NCBI RefSeq assembly: GCF_018598555.1
Contig: NZ_JAHEWN010000001.1
Coordinates: 1 to 64,000 of the forward strand
DNA: 64,000 bases
Origin: Curtobacterium aurantiacum
GTDB taxonomy: Bacteria > Actinomycetota > Actinomycetes > Actinomycetales > Microbacteriaceae
Direction of reading: 5' to 3'
The position numbers and the translations under genes are program-made. This document shows, piece after piece, positions 9,047-17,473 of this stretch. Numbering within the stretch: the stretch's first letter is position 1; each line of letters starts with the position of its first letter. The notes beneath the pieces are model-generated. The model searched no databases, was not told the DNA's origin, and worked only from the letters and a program-made list of their open reading frames with translations.

Positions 9047-9622
9047 GTGACAGACGCACCGATCGCTGACGAGTCCGCCTCCTTCGAGGTCACCGAATCC
9101 ACCGTCGTGTACGAGGGCGCCGTCTGGGACGTGCGCCGCGACACCGTCGCGTACAACGGCGAATCGATGGTCCGCGAGTACATCGACCACACGGGCGCCG
9201 TCGCCGTGTACGCCGAGGACGACGAGGGCCGCGTCCTGGTCATCCAGCAGTACCGACACCCGGTGCGGCTGCGGGACTGGGAGCTGCCCGCCGGTCTGCT
9301 CGACATGGAGGGCGAGGACCACCTGACGGCCGCGAAGCGCGAGCTAGGCGAGGAGGCCGACCTCGAGGCCGACACCTGGGAGCCCCTCGTCCGTTACAAC
9401 ACCTCGTCGGGCGGCAGCGACGAGTTCATCCAGATCTACCGGGCGCGCGGTGTTCGCTCGACCGAGTCCGCGTTCGAGCGTGAGGCGGAAGAGGCCGACA
9501 TCGTGACGCGCTGGGTCCCGCGGGCAGAGCTGCTCGAGGGGATCCTGGGCGGTCGGCTCAACAACTCGGCCCTCGTCGTCGCGACGCTCGCCGTCGAGGC
9601 CATCGAACAGCGCGGCAAGTGA
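9047..9622 (+). CDS. Nudix hydrolase, ADP-ribose pyrophosphatase type
   Basis: A 191-aa Nudix protein. The Nudix box region runs GLLDMEGEDHL..AAKRELGEEADL, with the REL.EE core intact. The preceding QQYRHPVR.R.WELPAG block is typical of ADP-ribose pyrophosphatases (ADP-ribose to AMP plus ribose 5-phosphate). By position it matches Rv1700. The GTG at 9047 was chosen; a TTG four codons upstream is possible. It overlaps the next gene by four bases (GTGA). Confidence 0.88.
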   Translation: MTDAPIADESASFEVTESTVVYEGAVWDVRRDTVAYNGESMVREYIDHTGAVAVYAEDDEGRVLVIQQYRHPVRLRDWELPAGLLDMEGEDHLTAAKRELGEEADLEADTWEPLVRYNTSSGGSDEFIQIYRARGVRSTESAFEREAEEADIVTRWVPRAELLEGILGGRLNNSALVVATLAVEAIEQRGK

Positions 9623-10218
9623 GCGGGTCCGCGGTCGAGGGCTTGCGCGACCTGGTCGCCACCGGCACCTGGACGCACGAGCCGGAGGCCGCCAAATCCG
9701 ACGGCGACGTGTTCCGCGTCACCGCGGTCGAGGGCAGCGATGCCTGGCGGACCACCTCGTACGGGTTCGTGCACGACTCCGAGCACGCGCTGCTGCAGCC
9801 GACCGACGGGCCGTTCTCGGTCGAGGCGTCGTTCGTGCTCGACTACACCGAGCAGTTCGACCAGGCTGGGGTGTTCCTGCGCGTCGACGAGCAGACGTGG
9901 ATCAAGGCCGGCGTGGAGTTCTCGGACGGAGCGCCGCAGCTCGGGGCCGTGGTCACGCGCGGGTTCTCGGACTGGTCGGTGTCGCCCGTGCCGGAGTGGG
10001 CGGGCCGGGTCGTGACCGTGCGCGCGAGCCGCGATGGTGACGCCGTGACGATCCGGGCGTGGGCCGAGGGCGACGAGCCCCGTCTCGTCCGGGTCGCGTA
10101 CCTCGACCCGGAGGCCGTCGTTTCCGCGGGACTGCTGTGCGCCGGGCCGACGCGGGCCGGGTTGACCGTGACGTTCACCGGGTTCCGCTTGGGCGCGCCG
10201 GACGAGGCGTTGCACTGA
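9619..10218 (+). CDS. DUF1349 domain protein
   Basis: A 199-aa protein resembling the DUF1349 beta-sandwich (concanavalin-like) family. The blocks FSVEASFVLDYTEQFDQAGVFLRVDEQTWIKAG and SDWSVSPVP are characteristic. No signal peptide, so cytoplasmic. The role is unknown; related folds bind carbohydrate. The GTG start overlaps the Nudix stop, so the two are probably co-expressed. Confidence 0.8.
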   Translation: MSGSAVEGLRDLVATGTWTHEPEAAKSDGDVFRVTAVEGSDAWRTTSYGFVHDSEHALLQPTDGPFSVEASFVLDYTEQFDQAGVFLRVDEQTWIKAGVEFSDGAPQLGAVVTRGFSDWSVSPVPEWAGRVVTVRASRDGDAVTIRAWAEGDEPRLVRVAYLDPEAVVSAGLLCAGPTRAGLTVTFTGFRLGAPDEALH

Positions 10219-10269
10219 CGTGCTGGCCGACGGTCCGTCGTGTCGCCGCTCGCCGGTTAGCCTGCTGAG

Positions 10270-11283
10270 GTGATGCCCCTCGACCGTGCCGTGGAGACGT
10301 ACCTCCGGCACGTCGCGATCGAGCGGGGACTCTCGCAACACACGTTGTCGGCGTACCGGCGGGACCTCGCCGTGTTCGCCGATTGGCTCGCGACCGCTCC
10401 GGTGGTCGATTCCGACGGCGCGGACCGGGCTGGTGGTGCGTCGGCGATCGCTGACGTCGCCCGGCTGGCACGGGCGGACGTCTCGGAGTTCGTGACCTAC
10501 CTGGCGACGAAGCCGGACGGTCCGCTGGCGCCGAGGTCGATCGCGCGGATGCTCAGCTCGGTCCGGTCGTTCACCGCCTTCGCCGCGGGGGAGGGCTGGC
10601 TGCCGCTCGACCCGGGCACCGCCGTCCGGCCGCCGAAGGCCCCGATGCGGCTGCCGAAGGCGATCCCCGTCGAGGACATGGAACGGCTGCTCGGGGCGGT
10701 GTCCGTCGATGCCGACGACCCCGTCCAGCTGCGGGACAAGGCGTTGCTCGAGCTGCTCTACGCAACGGGTGCGCGGATCTCCGAGGCGGTGGGACTGTCG
10801 GTCGACGACGTGACGACGCTGTCGGACGCCGCTGCTGACGCTTCTGGCCCGGGCCCCGGTGCGGACGGGCTGTCCGTCGTGAAGGTCACCGGCAAGGGCA
10901 ACAAGCAGCGGATCGTCCCGCTCGGCAGCTTCGCCCGGGCCGCGATCGATGCCTACCTGGTGCGGGCACGGCCGGTGTTCGCGGCGCGAGGGGCGTCGAC
11001 ACCGGCGCTGTTCCTCGGTGCCCGCGGCGCGCGGTTGTCGCGGCAGAGCGCCTGGCTCGTCATCCAGGCCACCGCTGCTGCCGCCGACCTGGAGGCGCAC
11101 GTGTCACCGCACACGTTCCGGCACTCGTTCGCGACGCACCTGCTCGAGGGCGGTGCTGATGTGCGCGTGGTGCAGGAGTTGCTCGGGCACGCGAGTGTCG
11201 CCACGACGCAGATCTACACGATGGTCACGGCGGACATGCTGCGGGACGTGTACCAGACGGCACACCCGCGGGCGCGGCGGTAG
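10270..11283 (+). CDS. xerD: Tyrosine recombinase XerD
   Basis: A 337-aa tyrosine recombinase that resolves chromosome dimers at dif with XerC. The N-terminal SAM-like domain ([12 protein letters not shown]) is followed by the catalytic domain with Arg in YATGARISE, Lys in GKGNKQRI, H-x-x-R in HTFRHSF, His in LLGHAS and Tyr in TQIYT. It lies downstream of pyrG and a Nudix gene as in mycobacteria. A glycine/alanine-rich insert of about 20 residues precedes the lysine strand. TAGCCT (10258-10263) is 6 nt before the GTG. A terminator follows. Confidence 0.93.
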   Translation: MMPLDRAVETYLRHVAIERGLSQHTLSAYRRDLAVFADWLATAPVVDSDGADRAGGASAIADVARLARADVSEFVTYLATKPDGPLAPRSIARMLSSVRSFTAFAAGEGWLPLDPGTAVRPPKAPMRLPKAIPVEDMERLLGAVSVDADDPVQLRDKALLELLYATGARISEAVGLSVDDVTTLSDAAADASGPGPGADGLSVVKVTGKGNKQRIVPLGSFARAAIDAYLVRARPVFAARGASTPALFLGARGARLSRQSAWLVIQATAAAADLEAHVSPHTFRHSFATHLLEGGADVRVVQELLGHASVATTQIYTMVTADMLRDVYQTAHPRARR

Positions 11284-11296
11284 GTCTCGTCGCGGC

Positions 11297-11330
11297 GGAA
11301 GGGTCTCGCCAACGAAGGCGAGGCCCTTCC
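11297..11330 (+). terminator. Terminator after xerD
   Basis: GGAAGGGTCTCGCC (11297-11310) pairs with GGCGAGGCCCTTCC (11317-11330) over 14 bp with one G-U pair and a 6-nt loop, 13 bp after the xerD stop. Confidence 0.75.
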
Positions 11331-11356
11331 TCCACGCATCAGCTCGAGTGCCCCCG

Positions 11357-11605
11357 TCAACGACGCGCCCGATGGCCGAACGAGGCCCAGGCGAGGAACA
11401 TCCCGGTCAGGAGACCGAACATCCCGACACCGAGGAAGCGCAGCTCGCCGTCGGACGTACCGTTCGGCATCACGCTGACCAGCCATCCGAACCAGAGAAC
11501 GATCGGCAGGAGACGCAGGAACCTCGAGGCCCACCGATCGGTGAATTCTCCGGCCGTGGCCAGGGCGAACCCGACGAGGAGTCCGACGAAGAGTGGTGTG
11601 ATCAT
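11357..11605 (-). CDS. Small two-to-three-pass membrane protein
   Basis: An 82-aa hydrophobic protein with membrane segments at about residues 3-18, 28-46 and 58-76, ending in basic GHRARR. The ATG lies 4 nt after the stop of the secreted-protein gene upstream, so both form an operon. No family recognised. Its size and pairing allow an immunity or export-accessory role, but nothing in the sequence proves this. Confidence 0.6.
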   Translation of the reverse strand: MITPLFVGLLVGFALATAGEFTDRWASRFLRLLPIVLWFGWLVSVMPNGTSDGELRFLGVGMFGLLTGMFLAWASFGHRARR

Positions 11606-11609
11606 CGTT

Positions 11610-12446
11610 CTAGCACTTCGGGAACGTCGGCCACCACTGGGCGATGACGCCGGGAAGCCCCGCCAGGTGGAGTTTCACGCACTTTCCCCCGGCGAGCTGT
11701 GCCGTGCTGAACGCGGCGAGCACACCGCAGGTCACCGTGAGCGCTCGGAGGACCGGTACGGGTGACTTCGAGAAGAGCGCCGCACAGCTCGCCACCGTCC
11801 CGACGACCGTGGCGCTCTCGGCTCGGTTGAACGTGACGGTCCAGTACCCAGGGAACGTGCTGTAGCGCGGATCGGCGACGACCGGATAGGCCGTCCGCGA
11901 ATCGACTTGGACGTCCTGGACGAGAGTTGTCCCGTCGACCCGGTAGTTCGTCGGCAGGGCTCGTCCGCTCGCATCGACCGCCCATGGTGCGTCGATGCCG
12001 GCGATCAGATCACCGTTGGCGTCGCTCACAGTCACCCGTCCGTCGTCGAGGAGCACCAGTTCGACATCGTCGTCGAACGCCCAGCTCGCACGGGACGATG
12101 CCGGAGCGCTCATCACCGCCGCGTAGCGAGTCGAGTTCTCATCGAGACGGTCCGCTGTGTACTGGACACCGGCCTCGTGGTCCGAGTTCGGGCCGGGGGT
12201 GATGCTGGTAGCCGCCGATGTGCCCGGGGCCGCTGAGGGGGCACCCGATGCGAGCACCTCAGGGCTGTCTGGAAGGAAATCGTCGGCGAGGCCGAGCGCG
12301 CGCTCCGCGGCCTCGACGGCCCGGATCGTCTGATCCTCTCCGAGGGGAGCCGCCGCGGCTGGTGTTGCGGACAGGAGCGCGCACCCCAGCACGACCGACG
12401 ACATGGCCGCGAGAGTAGTTGCCCCGCGTGTCCCGAGCTTGTTCAT
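11610..12446 (-). CDS. Secreted protein with hydrophobic C-terminal domain
   Basis: A 278-aa exported protein. Residues 1-33 are a Sec signal peptide ending ATPAAAA. A Ser/Ala/Pro linker follows, then a beta-rich part with the block TAYPVVADPRYSTFPGYW, common in secreted actinobacterial proteins of unknown role. The last 85 residues hold a hydrophobic stretch with four cysteines (SCAAL, VTCGV, GKCVK, and terminal C) that could form disulfides. The ATG at 12446 has GGGAGAA upstream. It is the first gene of a two-gene unit with the small membrane protein. A peptide-toxin or bacteriocin-like role is possible but speculative. Confidence 0.7.
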   Translation of the reverse strand: MNKLGTRGATTLAAMSSVVLGCALLSATPAAAAPLGEDQTIRAVEAAERALGLADDFLPDSPEVLASGAPSAAPGTSAATSITPGPNSDHEAGVQYTADRLDENSTRYAAVMSAPASSRASWAFDDDVELVLLDDGRVTVSDANGDLIAGIDAPWAVDASGRALPTNYRVDGTTLVQDVQVDSRTAYPVVADPRYSTFPGYWTVTFNRAESATVVGTVASCAALFSKSPVPVLRALTVTCGVLAAFSTAQLAGGKCVKLHLAGLPGVIAQWWPTFPKC

Positions 12447-12560
12447 GGTTCTCCCTTCGGTACGGTGGCAATGCCGTACTGGAATACTGCATGACAGATT
12501 CGACAGGTCTCAACCTCTGGCTATCTTTGCCATCGGTGATCTGATCAGTGTTGCCCCGCG

Positions 12561-13007
12561 TCAGAAGAGATGGAGCTGCACTGACGCGGCTACAGCGCCG
12601 GTCGCGACGGCCACGACGATGGCGCTCGCCGAAGCGCTCCTCGCGAGCACTCGCCACCCGCCGGTCGCGCCGGGGTGGACGACACCGACGAGCCCACACA
12701 CGAGAGCGAGCACGCTGCAGGCGCCCAGCGGGTTGATGAGGATCGACGTCAGGGCGAGCAGCACCGCGAGCACCGTGAGCACGGACAACCGTCGGTCGCG
12801 ACCGCCGCCGGACGCCCACGCATGGGTCCGGATCGCCGCCGTCTGCACCGAGAACGACGGCCCCACCGGAGCGACGACGATCGGCGTGACCGGTTCCGCG
12901 GCACCCGCGGGGACTCGCGTGACCGCTCCCCAGGTGCGACCGTCCCACCAGCGCAGGCGACGGGCGTCCTGCGGGTCCGGGAACCAGCCTGCGGCCGGCA
13001 GCGTCAC
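12561..13007 (-). CDS. DUF2510 membrane protein
   Basis: A 148-aa protein with an N-terminal DUF2510 motif (AGWFPDPQDARRLRWWDGRTW) and two to three membrane segments in the C-terminal half. DUF2510 is a short cytoplasmic domain found before membrane segments in actinobacteria; function unknown. The GTG at 13007 was chosen because GAGGAG lies 5 nt upstream; an upstream GTG at 13067 adds 20 residues. Confidence 0.75.
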   Translation of the reverse strand: MTLPAAGWFPDPQDARRLRWWDGRTWGAVTRVPAGAAEPVTPIVVAPVGPSFSVQTAAIRTHAWASGGGRDRRLSVLTVLAVLLALTSILINPLGACSVLALVCGLVGVVHPGATGGWRVLARSASASAIVVAVATGAVAASVQLHLF

Positions 13008-13131
13008 GGTGACTCCTCGAGGTGCGGGGTGGATCGACGCTCCCGAGCCTAGGAGCGCGGTCGTCACCGCCCCAGTCCCCAGCCGGGTGTCAGCACAAGG
13101 GGGGACCCGGCCGGTGCACTACGGTCGGGGC

Positions 13132-13590
13132 GTGCCCTCGACGCTCGACGACTTCTGGACCGCGCGACGCCGCGAGCGCCCGAGTCTTCCGACTGCCGTG
13201 CCGGAGGCGTGGGCCTTCGGCGCGACTCCGGAGCAGGCGGACGCGCTGTTGCGGCTCGTGCTCGACGGGGTCAAGGTCGGCACGGCGTCGTCGCTCTGGG
13301 ACTACGAGGCGACCGGTGACCCTCTGCCCGCGGCCGACGAGCTGAGCATCGTGACCGACGGCTCGGGTGCGCCCCGCGCCGTCATCGAGACGACTGCGGT
13401 CAGGGTGGTGCCGTTCGACCAGGTCGGCGCGGACCACGCCTGTGCCGAGGGTGAAGGCGACCGCACGCTCGAGCACTGGCGGAGGGTGCACGAGGCATTC
13501 TGGCGTGCACACTCGGAGAGCCCACGCGGGTTCGCACCGGACATGCCCGTGGTGTGCGAGCGCTTCCAGCTGCTCTGGCCGAACGGCTGA
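13132..13590 (+). CDS. ASCH domain protein
   Basis: A 152-aa ASCH-domain protein. The pattern VKVGTASSLWDYEATGDPLPAADELSIV and the C-terminal VVCERFQLLW match the YqfB/ASCH family, a PUA-like fold thought to bind RNA or nucleotides; some members hydrolyse N4-acetylcytidine. The GTG at 13132 is 6 nt after TACGGT (13120-13125), suggesting a leaderless transcript. Single gene between opposite-strand neighbours. Confidence 0.85.
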   Translation: MPSTLDDFWTARRRERPSLPTAVPEAWAFGATPEQADALLRLVLDGVKVGTASSLWDYEATGDPLPAADELSIVTDGSGAPRAVIETTAVRVVPFDQVGADHACAEGEGDRTLEHWRRVHEAFWRAHSESPRGFAPDMPVVCERFQLLWPNG

Positions 13591-13614
13591 GCCCGTGCCC
13601 GAGCCGGGTGCCGG

Positions 13615-14652
13615 TCAGGCGGGGACCGGTGCCGCGTCGACCTCGGTGAAGACGTCCTTCACGGCGGCGAGCAGCCGTGCGTTGAAGTCCACGCCGAGCT
13701 GGTTCGGCACGGTGACGAGCACGGTGTCGGCAGCACGGACGGCCTGGTCGGCAGCGAGCTCCGCGACGAGCTGCTCGGGCTCACCGATGTAGGAACGGCC
13801 GAACCGGGCCAGCCCGCCGTCGAGGTGCCCGACCTGGTCCTGCCCCTCGACCTGCGCGCGGATGCCGAAGTAGTGGCGCGACTCGTCGTCGATGATCGGG
13901 ATGATGCTGCGCGAGACCGAAACGCGCGGTTCGCGGTCCCAGCCCGACTCGGACCACACCCGGCGGAAGCGCTCGATCTGCTCGGCCTGCAGCTGGTCGA
14001 AGGGCACACCGGTGTCTTCGGTCAGCAGGGTCGAGGACATCAGGTTCATGCCCTGCTCGGCCGTCCACTCGGCGGTGGCGCGCGTGCCGGCACCCCACCA
14101 GATGCGATCGCCGAGCGAGTCGGACAGCGGGGAGATCGGCAGGGACCCGACCGAACCCGTCGTCTGCGGGTTGGCGTTCGCCATCGGCTCGCCGGCGATC
14201 GCGCGGCGGAACACGTCGGTGTGCGCCCGGGCCATGTCCCCGCCGTTCTCGTCCGAGGCGTCGGGCACGTAGCCGAACTGCTGGTAGCCGGCGAGGGCGG
14301 TCTCGGGTGATCCCCGCGAGACGCCGAGCTGCAGCCGTCCGCCGGAGATCAGGTCGGTGGCCGCGGCCTCTTCCGCCATGTAGAGCGGGTTCTCGTAGCG
14401 CATGTCGATGACACCGGTGCCGATCTCGATCCGGCTGGTCTTCGCGGCGATGGCGGAGAGCAGCGGGAACGGCGCGGCCTGCTGCGGCGCGAAGTGGTGC
14501 ACGCGGAAGTAGGCGCCGTCGACACCGGCTTCCTCGGCTGCGACCGCGAGGTCGATCGCCTGCACCAGGGCCTCCCGCCCGCTGCGCACCTTCGACCCCG
14601 GCACGTCACGCCAGTGTCCGAACGACAGGAACCCGATCTTCGTCATGTCCAT
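13615..14652 (-). CDS. LLM-class flavin-dependent oxidoreductase
   Basis: A 345-aa luciferase-like monooxygenase. It begins with the beta-strand IGFLSFGHW, contains SRIEIGTGVIDMRYENPLYMAEEAA and LQLGVSRGSPE, and has the flavin-binding block RIWWGAGTRAT, all typical of the bacterial luciferase fold. Substrate unknown. The ATG at 14652 or 14646 could start it. A second, related enzyme lies at 23805-24818 in this window. Confidence 0.88.
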   Translation of the reverse strand: MDMTKIGFLSFGHWRDVPGSKVRSGREALVQAIDLAVAAEEAGVDGAYFRVHHFAPQQAAPFPLLSAIAAKTSRIEIGTGVIDMRYENPLYMAEEAAATDLISGGRLQLGVSRGSPETALAGYQQFGYVPDASDENGGDMARAHTDVFRRAIAGEPMANANPQTTGSVGSLPISPLSDSLGDRIWWGAGTRATAEWTAEQGMNLMSSTLLTEDTGVPFDQLQAEQIERFRRVWSESGWDREPRVSVSRSIIPIIDDESRHYFGIRAQVEGQDQVGHLDGGLARFGRSYIGEPEQLVAELAADQAVRAADTVLVTVPNQLGVDFNARLLAAVKDVFTEVDAAPVPA

Positions 14653-14702
14653 GCGAACGCATCCGGAGGCGGTGCCATTCCGCCGCGACTACCGTGTCCG
14701 GG

Positions 14703-15035
14703 ATGGAGGATCCCCGCCCCGCACTCGAGGCCGAACGCGCCCGCAACGAACGGTTGCTGACCGAGGTCGAGCGGAGCATGCGCGACGTCAGTGACGCGCG
14801 GCAGGACGCCAACTCCGACGACGAGCACGACCCGGAGGGCGCGACCCTGGCGTGGGAACGCGGGTCGCTCGGTGCGGTCCGTGACGGCGCCCGGCTGCGG
14901 GTCCGTCAGGTGGACGCAGCGCTCGCACGACTCGACGACGGCACCTACGGGCGCTGCACGGTCGGTGGCGAGCCGATCCCGGACGCCCGGCTGGCCGCCG
15001 TCCCGTGGGCGGCGACGTGCGTCGCGCACGCGTGA
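14703..15035 (+). CDS. DksA/TraR-like protein with degenerate zinc finger
   Basis: A 110-aa TraR/DksA family protein: coiled-coil N-terminal two thirds, then the C-terminal finger YGRCTVGGEPIPDARLAAVPWAATCVAHA region. Family members have C-x2-C and C-x2-C; here they read C85-T-V-G and C106-V-A-H109, so the second cysteine is Gly and the fourth is His. The coiled-coil tip has DDEHDPEG. Such proteins bind the RNA polymerase secondary channel. The ATG at 14703 is 7 nt after TACCGT (14690-14695). Confidence 0.8.
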   Translation: MEDPRPALEAERARNERLLTEVERSMRDVSDARQDANSDDEHDPEGATLAWERGSLGAVRDGARLRVRQVDAALARLDDGTYGRCTVGGEPIPDARLAAVPWAATCVAHA

Positions 15036-15165
15036 CGGGCACGTGGGCGGTACCGCGTCACGGCCTGGAGGCACGGCGAACGGCCGCCACGCGCCTCCCG
15101 GCATGCGCACCCCGCGTTCACCCCGTGCGCCGCTGATTCCCAGCCGCGCGCCCTACGTTTTCGGC

Positions 15166-15615
15166 ATGGACGGCGACCCGAACGACCGACCCGGCGAAGC
15201 CCGGGCCGACGGCGCGGATCGCCAGCGCTTCCAGTGGTTCCACCGCTTGCGCGCCTGGATCCACGCGCGGCCGCACGTGCACCTGCTCTACAAGGTGCTG
15301 GTCGGCATCGTCGGCGGGCTGGTCGTCATCATCGGGCTGATCCTGGTGCCGCTGCCGGGGCCGGGATGGCTCGTCGTGTTCATCGGCCTCACGGTGCTGG
15401 CGAGCGAGTTCCACTTCTTCCACAAGATCATCACCTGGCTCAAGGCGCAGTTGCACCGCTTCTGGGACTGGGCCAAGCGGCACGGGCCGAAGCGGCTGCG
15501 GGACGCAGCCGACCGGGGCAAGGCCGACGTCGACGCTGCGCACACCGGTGCGGCGCGGACGGTCGGGGTGCGTGCGCGGGCCCGCGGCGCGAACTCGGCG
15601 CACCCGGGCCACTAA
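15166..15615 (+). CDS. TIGR02611-type small membrane protein
   Basis: A 149-aa protein with two adjacent membrane segments at about residues 45-85 separated by the signature PLPGPGW, then an amphipathic stretch and a basic, Ala-rich tail. This matches the TIGR02611/PGPGW family of actinobacterial membrane proteins, function unknown. TACGTT (15154-15159) is 6 nt before the ATG. A strong bidirectional terminator separates it from the convergent MFS gene. Confidence 0.8.
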   Translation: MDGDPNDRPGEARADGADRQRFQWFHRLRAWIHARPHVHLLYKVLVGIVGGLVVIIGLILVPLPGPGWLVVFIGLTVLASEFHFFHKIITWLKAQLHRFWDWAKRHGPKRLRDAADRGKADVDAAHTGAARTVGVRARARGANSAHPGH

Positions 15616-15665
15616 CACTGGGGGAGCTAGTCGGCACCGTGCCGTGCTGGTCATCGCGTCCGAGG

Positions 15666-15709
15666 TTGATCGCTCCGTGCGGCGCTGCAGGCCCGCACCG
15701 AGCGATCAA
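15666..15709. terminator. Bidirectional terminator between convergent genes
   Basis: TTGATCGCTCCGTGCGG (15666-15682) pairs with CCGCACCGAGCGATCAA (15693-15709) with a single mismatch and a 10-nt loop. It lies between the ends of the + strand membrane protein gene and the - strand MFS gene. Confidence 0.7.
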
Positions 15710-15750
15710 GCTCGCACCGAATGGGCATCACCGCACCGTGCCGGGCACGC

Positions 15751-17004
15751 CTACTCGGCCGCGACCCGGACCGAACCGGTCGCGGTGCGCTCGATGACCT
15801 CGGCGGCGTGCTCCTCGACCTCGGCAGCGTCCTTCGACGACAGCTGCAGCACGAGGGCGACGACCGCGGCGAGCACGATGAAGCCCCCGTACCCGGCGAT
15901 GACCGGGACGAGGCCGACCGACGGCTCGAGCAGCCCGCCGATGACCGAGGGCACCCCGAACGCCAGGTAGCTGACGACGTAGATCGTGGAGAGCAGTCCG
16001 GCGCGGTGGGTGGGCGCAGCGGTGGCGAGCAGCATCCGCAGCGGTGCCTGGAACCCGGCACCGAAGCCGACACCGGCGATCGCGCTGCCGACGACCATGC
16101 CCGGCAGGGAGTGTGCGAACACGAACGACACCGTGACGATCGGGCCGAGCACGAGCGCGACGAGCCCGAGCAGGACCGCGCGTCGGGTGTCCATCCGCTG
16201 GATCGCCAGACCGGTCAGGGCGCCGACGCCGGTGACAACGGCGATGAGGGCGCCGGCGGCGAAGTGGTTCGTGATGCCGAAGACCGTGCCGAGCGCCGAG
16301 GGGACGAGCGACAGGAACATGCCGCCGAGGGCCCAGCTGGCGACGAGCGAGCCGGCGACGCCGCGGAACAAGCGGCGTGAGGACCGCGGCACGCTGATCG
16401 TCGGGCGAAGGGACCGGAGGGCCCCGGGGCGGCGCTGCACCTGCTCGGGCACGACGAACAGCGCGAGCACCAGCAGCACGAGGAGCGCGCCGAACAGCAG
16501 GTAGACGAGCTGCTCCGGCGCGGGGCCCCACTGCACCAGGGCGCCGCTCGACATCGCGCCGGTGGCCAGGGCGATCGGCGGGATGACGCCGTTCAGCACA
16601 CCGGCCATGGTCGGGTGTCGCTCGAGCGAGTTGTCGATGAGCGCCGCACCGAGGGCCCCGATGAGCAGCCCGACCGAGACGCCCTGCACGATCCGGTCGA
16701 CGATGAGTGCCACGACCCCGTCCGCCATGGCGAAGAGGCCGAGCGACAGCGCGACGCCCAGGCCGCCGACGACGAGCACGGGCTTCCGGCCGACGTGGTC
16801 GGACAGGCGACCCGCGACGAGCAGGCTCGCCAGCAGCCCGGCGACGTAGATGGCGAAGACCCCGGTGAGCATGAGCGGGGTGAGGTGCCACTCGGCTGCG
16901 TAGACCGGGTAGATGGGCGACGGCACGGCCGACGACGCGACCGAGACCAGGAGCATCGCCGCCAGGATCCAGAACCCGGCGACCGAACGAGCTGACTGGT
17001 GCAT
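15751..17004 (-). CDS. MFS transporter (drug exporter type)
   Basis: A 417-aa major facilitator protein with about 12 membrane segments. The loop 2-3 motif is GRLSDHVGRKPVLV, and a proline-glycine-rich motif C region lies at VLNGVIPPIALATGAMSSG. It resembles 12-TM multidrug exporters. The ATG at 17004 has AAAGGGG upstream. It is divergent from an ArsR-type regulator, and the 100-bp gap carries two copies of an 18-bp inverted repeat, so control by that regulator is likely. Confidence 0.88.
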   Translation of the reverse strand: MHQSARSVAGFWILAAMLLVSVASSAVPSPIYPVYAAEWHLTPLMLTGVFAIYVAGLLASLLVAGRLSDHVGRKPVLVVGGLGVALSLGLFAMADGVVALIVDRIVQGVSVGLLIGALGAALIDNSLERHPTMAGVLNGVIPPIALATGAMSSGALVQWGPAPEQLVYLLFGALLVLLVLALFVVPEQVQRRPGALRSLRPTISVPRSSRRLFRGVAGSLVASWALGGMFLSLVPSALGTVFGITNHFAAGALIAVVTGVGALTGLAIQRMDTRRAVLLGLVALVLGPIVTVSFVFAHSLPGMVVGSAIAGVGFGAGFQAPLRMLLATAAPTHRAGLLSTIYVVSYLAFGVPSVIGGLLEPSVGLVPVIAGYGGFIVLAAVVALVLQLSSKDAAEVEEHAAEVIERTATGSVRVAAE

Positions 17005-17029
17005 GCGCACCCCTTTCCATCTCCGTGCA

Positions 17030-17077
17030 GTACGACTGCATTCGTACCGCACCCGAACAGTACGACGCAAGTCGTAC
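17030..17077. promoter_or_regulatory. Two operator copies between MFS gene and ArsR-type regulator
   Basis: GTACGAC-TGCA-TTCGTAC at 17030-17047 (one mismatch) and the perfect GTACGAC-GCAA-GTCGTAC at 17060-17077. The starts are 30 bp apart, about three helix turns, so both face the same side. Probable binding sites of the adjacent regulator, which is inference. Confidence 0.75.
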
Positions 17078-17107
17078 AGCAAGCCGAACGGTGGTAGCGT
17101 CCCCTCC

Positions 17108-17473
17108 ATGCCCGCGCACGTCGATGCTCCTGAACGGCTGCCGCAGCCGTCCGTGGCCGAGATGGACCTCCCGGTCGTGATGGACGCCCTGAGCGACCCG
17201 ATCCGGCTCGCGATCCTGCACCGCTACCTGGTCGACGCGGCCGGGGGTGAGCGCACCTGCGGCTGGGTCGGCATCGACCGGCCGAAGTCCACGCTGACCC
17301 ACCACTTCCGGGTCCTGCGCGAGGCCGGTCTGCTCGAGCAGCACCTGGAGGGCCTGACCCGCGTCAGCCGCGTCCGTGTCGAGGACGTGCAGCAGCGGTT
17401 CCCCGGGCTCCTCGACCTGGTGCTCGACTGGCAGGTCCCCGCGGCCCTGCTGCGCGAGGGGATCGCATCGTGA
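17108..17473 (+). CDS. ArsR-type helix-turn-helix regulator
   Basis: A 121-aa winged-helix repressor. The block VVMDALSDPIRLAILHRYL and the recognition helix region KSTLTHHFRVLREAGLLEQ are typical of the ArsR family. One cysteine only (TCGW), so a metal site of the classical type is not evident. The ATG follows TAGCGT (17095-17100) by 7 nt. It overlaps the methyltransferase gene by four bases and is divergent from the MFS exporter; it probably represses the exporter and itself. Confidence 0.87.
   Translation: MPAHVDAPERLPQPSVAEMDLPVVMDALSDPIRLAILHRYLVDAAGGERTCGWVGIDRPKSTLTHHFRVLREAGLLEQHLEGLTRVSRVRVEDVQQRFPGLLDLVLDWQVPAALLREGIAS

Noticed and set aside
4813..9322. Very long - strand open frames opposite nadK, recN and pyrG
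   Set aside because: They are antisense to well-recognised genes, rich in Arg, Pro and Ala, and show no family motif.
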